Assembly (NCBI GenBank): GCA_964422365.1
Contig: CAYRAV010000066.1
Span: forward strand, 1-17,882
Source of the DNA: CAYRAV01 sp964422365
GTDB taxonomy: Bacteria > Bacillota > Clostridia > Lachnospirales > Lachnospiraceae
Length of the DNA stretch: 17,882 nt
Direction of reading: 5' to 3'
Shown: one piece after another, positions 14,412 through 17,882 of the stretch
Layout of the letters: each line of letters starts with the position of its first letter
Position numbering within the stretch: the first letter of the stretch is position 1
The notes under the pieces: generated by a model
Database searches by the model: none
Told to the model about the DNA's origin: nothing
The model's input: only the letters and a program-made list of their open reading frames with translations
Translations under genes and position numbers: made by a program

Positions 14412-15511
14412 TATCTGCTTATCATATAATAATTTTTCGTACTTTGCTTAATATACCCTTGTAATTCTAATAGTGTTAAAATCTGAATAACATCCGTCAT
14501 GATTAGACCAGTATCATTTAAAATTTCATCTAAATGTTTGGGCATTAAACTTAAACTAGCATACACTATTTTTTGTTTCGAATCAAGCACATTATTTATT
14601 TTTTTCTGTCCTTTATATTGAAATTTTATATTTTCACAATAAAAATTTAAGATATCAGAAGGTTCTGTTACCAGAATTCCTCCTTCCTTGATTAATCGAT
14701 TACATCCTTCACTTAGTTTATCACCAATTCTTCCTGGTATAACAAATACATCTCTCCCCTGCTCTAATGCCTGATCAGCTGTAATGAGAGAACCACTCCT
14801 TTCTTTTGCTTCTACTACAAGCACCCCATGGCTTAATCCGCTTATAATCCGGTTTCTCATTGGAAAGTGAAATGGAATCGGCTTTTCTCCAGGAAGAAAT
14901 TCTGAAATAATTCCTCCTTTTTTCTCTATTTCCATGTATAAATTATAATTTTCTATCGGATAGCAGATGTCTACTCCTGTTCCAAGTATGGCATAAGTTG
15001 CATTACCTGCTGACAAACTTCCCTGATGGGCATAGCTGTCTATTCCTCTTGCCATGCCACTAATAATCTGTACTCCTGCTCTTGTTAGTTCTCTGGCAAA
15101 ATATAATGCCATTTCCCTTCCATAAATACTACAGTTTCTCGCTCCCACAATGGCTAGAGAAACTTTATCTTCTTCTGGCAATTTCCCCTTTACAAACAGA
15201 GCACAGGGATAATCATAGAGTTGTTTTAACTTTTCCGGATACTCTGCATCCATACAGTCAACAAATTTAATACCATTCTTCTCTAGTTTTAAGAATTCTC
15301 TATGTATCTGTTCCTCTGACCTGCTTTCCAAAATGTGTTGAATTATCCTGTCTGAATTTTTACAATCCGTAACAGGACATTCTTTTAGAGCTTCTTTTGA
15401 TGCACAATATATTTCTTTCGGACTTCCAAAATAATCTATCATTTCTCGTTTTTTGATCGTTCCCATCCCTTGTATTTTCAGCATATAATACCAGTATTCT
15501 TTTTCCAGCAT
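14411..15511 (-). CDS. dprA: DNA-processing protein DprA (Smf)
   Basis: DprA binds incoming single-stranded DNA during transformation, protects it and loads RecA. The 366-residue protein has an N-terminal helical region (about 1-100), then the Rossmann-like DprA core: IVGARNCSIYG at 121-131, SGMARGID at 151-158, FPMRNRIISGLS at 216-227, and GSLITADQALEQGRDVFVIP near 240-259. A C-terminal winged-helix-like domain covers about 310-366. A TTG at 15532 would add seven residues, but the ATG at 15511 gives the cleaner N-terminus and lies 5 bases after the comM stop; the GGGGG before it is rather distant (14 bases), so the start is not certain. Other com genes are not in the window, so natural competence is not shown. 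Confidence 0.95.
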   Translation of the reverse strand: MLEKEYWYYMLKIQGMGTIKKREMIDYFGSPKEIYCASKEALKECPVTDCKNSDRIIQHILESRSEEQIHREFLKLEKNGIKFVDCMDAEYPEKLKQLYDYPCALFVKGKLPEEDKVSLAIVGARNCSIYGREMALYFARELTRAGVQIISGMARGIDSYAHQGSLSAGNATYAILGTGVDICYPIENYNLYMEIEKKGGIISEFLPGEKPIPFHFPMRNRIISGLSHGVLVVEAKERSGSLITADQALEQGRDVFVIPGRIGDKLSEGCNRLIKEGGILVTEPSDILNFYCENIKFQYKGQKKINNVLDSKQKIVYASLSLMPKHLDEILNDTGLIMTDVIQILTLLELQGYIKQSTKNYYMISR

Positions 15512-15516
15512 AATCT

Positions 15517-17052
15517 TTATTCTATCCCCCAATATTTCTTATCTAAACTCCTATAACATACTGCCTCGCTTAAATGCTCTGATTTAATCCGTTCTGACCT
15601 CGATATATCTGCAATTGTTCTTGCTACTTTTAAAATTCTGTGATATGCTCTTGCACTTAAATCCATTTTATGAAAAATCTGTTCCAAAAATTCCTGTTCT
15701 TCCTTACCCAAAATACAAAATTTTGCTGTTAATTTGGGAGACAATTCCGCATTGAAATAAATATCCTCATTCTGATATCTTTTCCATTGAATATTTCTTG
15801 TTTCCTCTACCCTTTTCCGAATCATTTCTGAGGTTTCGCCACAGGATTTCTTTTCTAAGTCTGTATATTTTACTTCCACTGCTTCTGCACACAAATCCAT
15901 TCTATCTAAAAAGGGCTGACTAATTTTATGCAAATATTGTTTTATCTGGAAAGAACTACAACTGCATCGGTTTCTATCAGGATAATATCCGCATTTACAG
16001 GGATTCATGGCAGAAATCAGCATGAAGCTGGTAGGATAGGAACATGTACCATTTAATCTGGATATATTTACTCTTCTGTCCTCTAAAGGCTGCCTTAGCA
16101 GTTCTAATGTGCTTCGTTTGAACTCTGGCAATTCATCCAAAAACAGTACACCTTTATCAGCTAATGTAATTTCTCCTGGTTTTGGAACAGTTCCACCTCC
16201 TGCCATTGCTGCATCTGTAATAGAGTGATGTGGTGATCGAAAAGGCCGTTTTATGATAAAGGATTGTTCTTCATTTAGCAAACCAGCAATGCTGTAAATT
16301 TTTGAAAGCTCCATACTTTCTTCAAAAGTCAATCTTGGCATAATAGAAGCCACACGTTTGGCAAGCATAGTTTTTCCGGCGCCAGGCGGTCCAATCATCA
16401 ACAAATTGTGCATGCCGCTCACAGCCACCTCTAATGCCCGTTTCATTGTTTCCTGTCCTTTTACATCAGAAAAATCCAAATTGTCACCCTCTTCTGAGGA
16501 ATATTCTTCTGTCCAACAGATATGCATCGGATCTATTTGTTTTTTGCCATTAAAATATTCTATCGTTTCGTGTAAACTTTTTACTCCTATTATGTTGATT
16601 CCCTGTACCACTGCTCCTTCTTTCCGATTAGCATAAGGCACAATGCACTCAGTAAATCCATTCTGCATAGCAGTATACACAATAGGCAGTACTCCATTGA
16701 CCGGATTAATCTGTCCATCCAGGCTCAATTCTCCGATAATGAGTGTTTTTTCTATTCTGGATGATGGCAGCCATCCCAATGCAGTAAGAATCGCAACTGC
16801 AATTGGCAAATCAAAAGCTGTACCTTCTTTTCTAATATCCGCAGGTGATAAATTAATTGTAATACGTTTGGTTGGAATTTTATATCCTGAATTTTTCATA
16901 GAAATGCGCACTCTGTCTTTGGCTTCTTTCGCCTGAGTGCTTAAATAACCGACCAGAGAATACATTGGAAGTCCGTCACTGACGTCTGCTTCTACATTTA
17001 CAATGCAGGCATCCATTCCATATATAACGGCACTGTGTGATTGACTATACAT
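15517..17052 (-). CDS. comM: ComM/YifB family Mg-chelatase-like AAA+ ATPase
   Basis: ComM is a hexameric helicase that promotes branch migration when transformed DNA is integrated; relatives outside competent species are usually called YifB. The 511-residue protein starts with the ChlI-like domain (DGLPMYSLVGY at 26-36, KRITINLSPADIRKEG at 62-77). It then has Walker A GPPGAGKT at 221-228, FRSPHHSITDAAMAGGG near 271-287, Walker B VLFLDEL at 302-308 and a cysteine cluster (C352, C354, C363, C365), ending with the Mg_chelatase C-terminal helical domain. Length is normal. ATG 17052 lacks a good ribosome site; the leader is short and AT-rich. It is the first gene of a comM-dprA-topA operon. Confidence 0.93.
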   Translation of the reverse strand: MYSQSHSAVIYGMDACIVNVEADVSDGLPMYSLVGYLSTQAKEAKDRVRISMKNSGYKIPTKRITINLSPADIRKEGTAFDLPIAVAILTALGWLPSSRIEKTLIIGELSLDGQINPVNGVLPIVYTAMQNGFTECIVPYANRKEGAVVQGINIIGVKSLHETIEYFNGKKQIDPMHICWTEEYSSEEGDNLDFSDVKGQETMKRALEVAVSGMHNLLMIGPPGAGKTMLAKRVASIMPRLTFEESMELSKIYSIAGLLNEEQSFIIKRPFRSPHHSITDAAMAGGGTVPKPGEITLADKGVLFLDELPEFKRSTLELLRQPLEDRRVNISRLNGTCSYPTSFMLISAMNPCKCGYYPDRNRCSCSSFQIKQYLHKISQPFLDRMDLCAEAVEVKYTDLEKKSCGETSEMIRKRVEETRNIQWKRYQNEDIYFNAELSPKLTAKFCILGKEEQEFLEQIFHKMDLSARAYHRILKVARTIADISRSERIKSEHLSEAVCYRSLDKKYWGIE

Positions 17053-17087
17053 ATAATATTTTATTAAAAACTTTGATACCCTTTATT

Positions 17088-17116
17088 ACTATATCATTAA
17101 TTTTATAATAATGCAA
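17088..17116 (-). promoter_or_regulatory. Sigma-A-type promoter of comM-dprA-topA
   Basis: TTGCAT (17116-17111) and TATAGT (17093-17088) are 17 bases apart on the minus strand, five of six consensus bases in the -10 and four of six in the -35. The start point near 17081 gives a leader of about 28 bases. The terminator-like element behind nrdR ends upstream of it, so comM has its own transcription unit. Confidence 0.7.
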
Positions 17117-17194
17117 GTATTTTTTTAGAGTAAGCTTATTACAAAAATAGTATGGAACTCCGACTAAATTCTGTCACATAAAAAAACCGCATCA

Positions 17195-17290
17195 TTAGAG
17201 CGTATTGAAACATTGATTACTACAATATCTGCATACCATCTGTTTCTCCACAAATTATGTTACTATAGATGTTCTTCAAATACGCTCTAA
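17195..17290 (-). repeat. Diverged TIR element, copy D, ending nrdR and probably terminating it
   Basis: TTAGAGCGTATTGAA (17195-17209) faces TTCAAATACGCTCTAA (17275-17290), pairing fully apart from one extra base. The ends resemble the CTAGAGYGTGTTTGAA ends of copies A and B. On the minus strand the stem is followed after about 7 bases by TTTTTTT (17186-17180), so it can act as a large-loop terminator. The nrdR stop codon TAG lies inside the right end. Confidence 0.65.
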
Positions 17291-17751
17291 AACAATGTTT
17301 GGTCTTCCACAATTTCCTTTATTTCGTTTAAAAATGCATCAACATCTTTAAATTCACGATATACAGATATAAATCTAACATAAGCAATTGTATCTAATTT
17401 TTTGAGTTTTTCAATTACAATTTCTCCAATTACACTGCTTTTAATTTCTTTCTCTTCCATATTATATATTTCATTTTCCACATCATCAATCAGTGCAGAC
17501 ATCTGTTCTATTGATATCGCTCTTTTGTGGCAGGCACGAACAATTCCCGCCTCTATTTTTTCCCGCTTATAAGGTTCTCTGCTTAAATCCTTTTTCATCA
17601 CCAGAACAGGTAATGTTTCTACTTTTTCATAGGTCGTATATCGCTTTCCACATTCATCACAAGCACGACGGCGACGAATAGAATTATTTTCTTCTACATG
17701 CCTTGAATCTAATACTCTTGAATTTTCGCTGCCACAATATGGACATTTCAT
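17287..17751 (-). CDS. nrdR: Transcriptional repressor NrdR
   Basis: NrdR is a nucleotide-sensing repressor of ribonucleotide reductase genes. The 154-residue protein begins with a zinc ribbon (C3, C6, C31, C34 in MKCPYCGSENSRVLDSR and RRRACDECGKRYTTYE). The ATP-cone domain follows at about 46-136, with VMKKDLSREPYKREKIEAGI, VENEIYNMEEKEI and LDTIAYVRFISVYREF. Length is normal and all zinc ligands are present. AAGGAGGGA precedes ATG 17751. It has its own strong promoter. The stop codon is contributed by an inverted-repeat element, so the last residues (about DQTLF) may have been altered by its insertion. Confidence 0.97.
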   Translation of the reverse strand: MKCPYCGSENSRVLDSRHVEENNSIRRRRACDECGKRYTTYEKVETLPVLVMKKDLSREPYKREKIEAGIVRACHKRAISIEQMSALIDDVENEIYNMEEKEIKSSVIGEIVIEKLKKLDTIAYVRFISVYREFKDVDAFLNEIKEIVEDQTLF

Positions 17752-17780
17752 GGGAATTCCCTCCTTTGCCTTTTGTTTCT

Positions 17781-17809
17781 ATTATATAAATTTTCCTTTG
17801 TTACGTCAA
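17781..17809 (-). promoter_or_regulatory. Strong sigma-A-type promoter of nrdR
   Basis: TTGACG (17809-17804) and TATAAT (17786-17781) are 17 bases apart on the minus strand, 11 of 12 consensus bases. The start point near 17774 gives a leader of about 22 bases with a GGAGG site. I see no gene in the 73 bases between this promoter and the window end; only the very end of an upstream gene could lie there. Confidence 0.85.
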
Positions 17810-17882
17810 TCACTCTGCTTGAAATATACACGGTAAACGCAAACTTTTCATGGTTCTAAAATTTTTTATTTAATCCTCTTAA

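Noticed and set aside
17810..17882. C-terminal end of an upstream gene at the right edge
   Set aside because: Several frames end in stops near 17866-17874 but too few codons are present to recognise any protein.

Overview
The window looks like chromosome from a motile, low-GC Firmicute of the class Clostridia, most likely Lachnospiraceae (Roseburia/Agathobacter/Lachnospira relatives). This rests on AT-rich DNA, strong GGAGG ribosome binding sites, a Gram-positive fla/che-type operon, CodY, and a MotE/YlxF-like protein between fliJ and fliK. The family assignment is an inference from protein style, not a database match. Every recognised gene is on the minus strand, so transcription runs from high to low coordinates.

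Right part (about 17880 to 12270): nrdR, the ribonucleotide reductase repressor, has its own strong promoter and ends inside a small inverted-repeat element that probably terminates it. A second good promoter drives comM, dprA and topA, a compact housekeeping/competence operon. Middle part (about 12270 to 10450): an 860-base gene-free stretch holds a likely topA terminator, two complete copies and one orphan end of a small TIR-bounded repeat family, and the codY control region with a direct repeat. codY follows, then a clear sigma-A-type promoter preceded by an 18-base tandem repeat.

Left part (10451 to 1): a long early flagellar operon, flgB-flgC-fliE-fliF-fliG-fliH-fliI-fliJ-motE/ylxF-like-fliK-flgD, then a partial TIGR02530-type flagellar operon protein cut by the window edge. 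It encodes the proximal rod (FlgB, FlgC, FliE), the MS ring (FliF), the switch (FliG), the export ATPase complex (FliH, FliI, FliJ), hook-length control (FliK) and the hook cap (FlgD). An internal 239-base gap before fliK carries two perfect palindromes and a possible internal promoter.

Gene order keeps the Bacillus dprA-topA-...-codY-flgB backbone, but the trmFO, xerC, hslV and hslU genes found between topA and codY in B. subtilis are absent; the repeat-rich gap sits there instead. I found no wholly new multi-gene system. The most unusual items are the small TIR repeat family, the unexplained operator-like repeats before codY, flgB and fliK, and a CodY whose N-terminal ligand pocket looks unlike that of B. 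subtilis.
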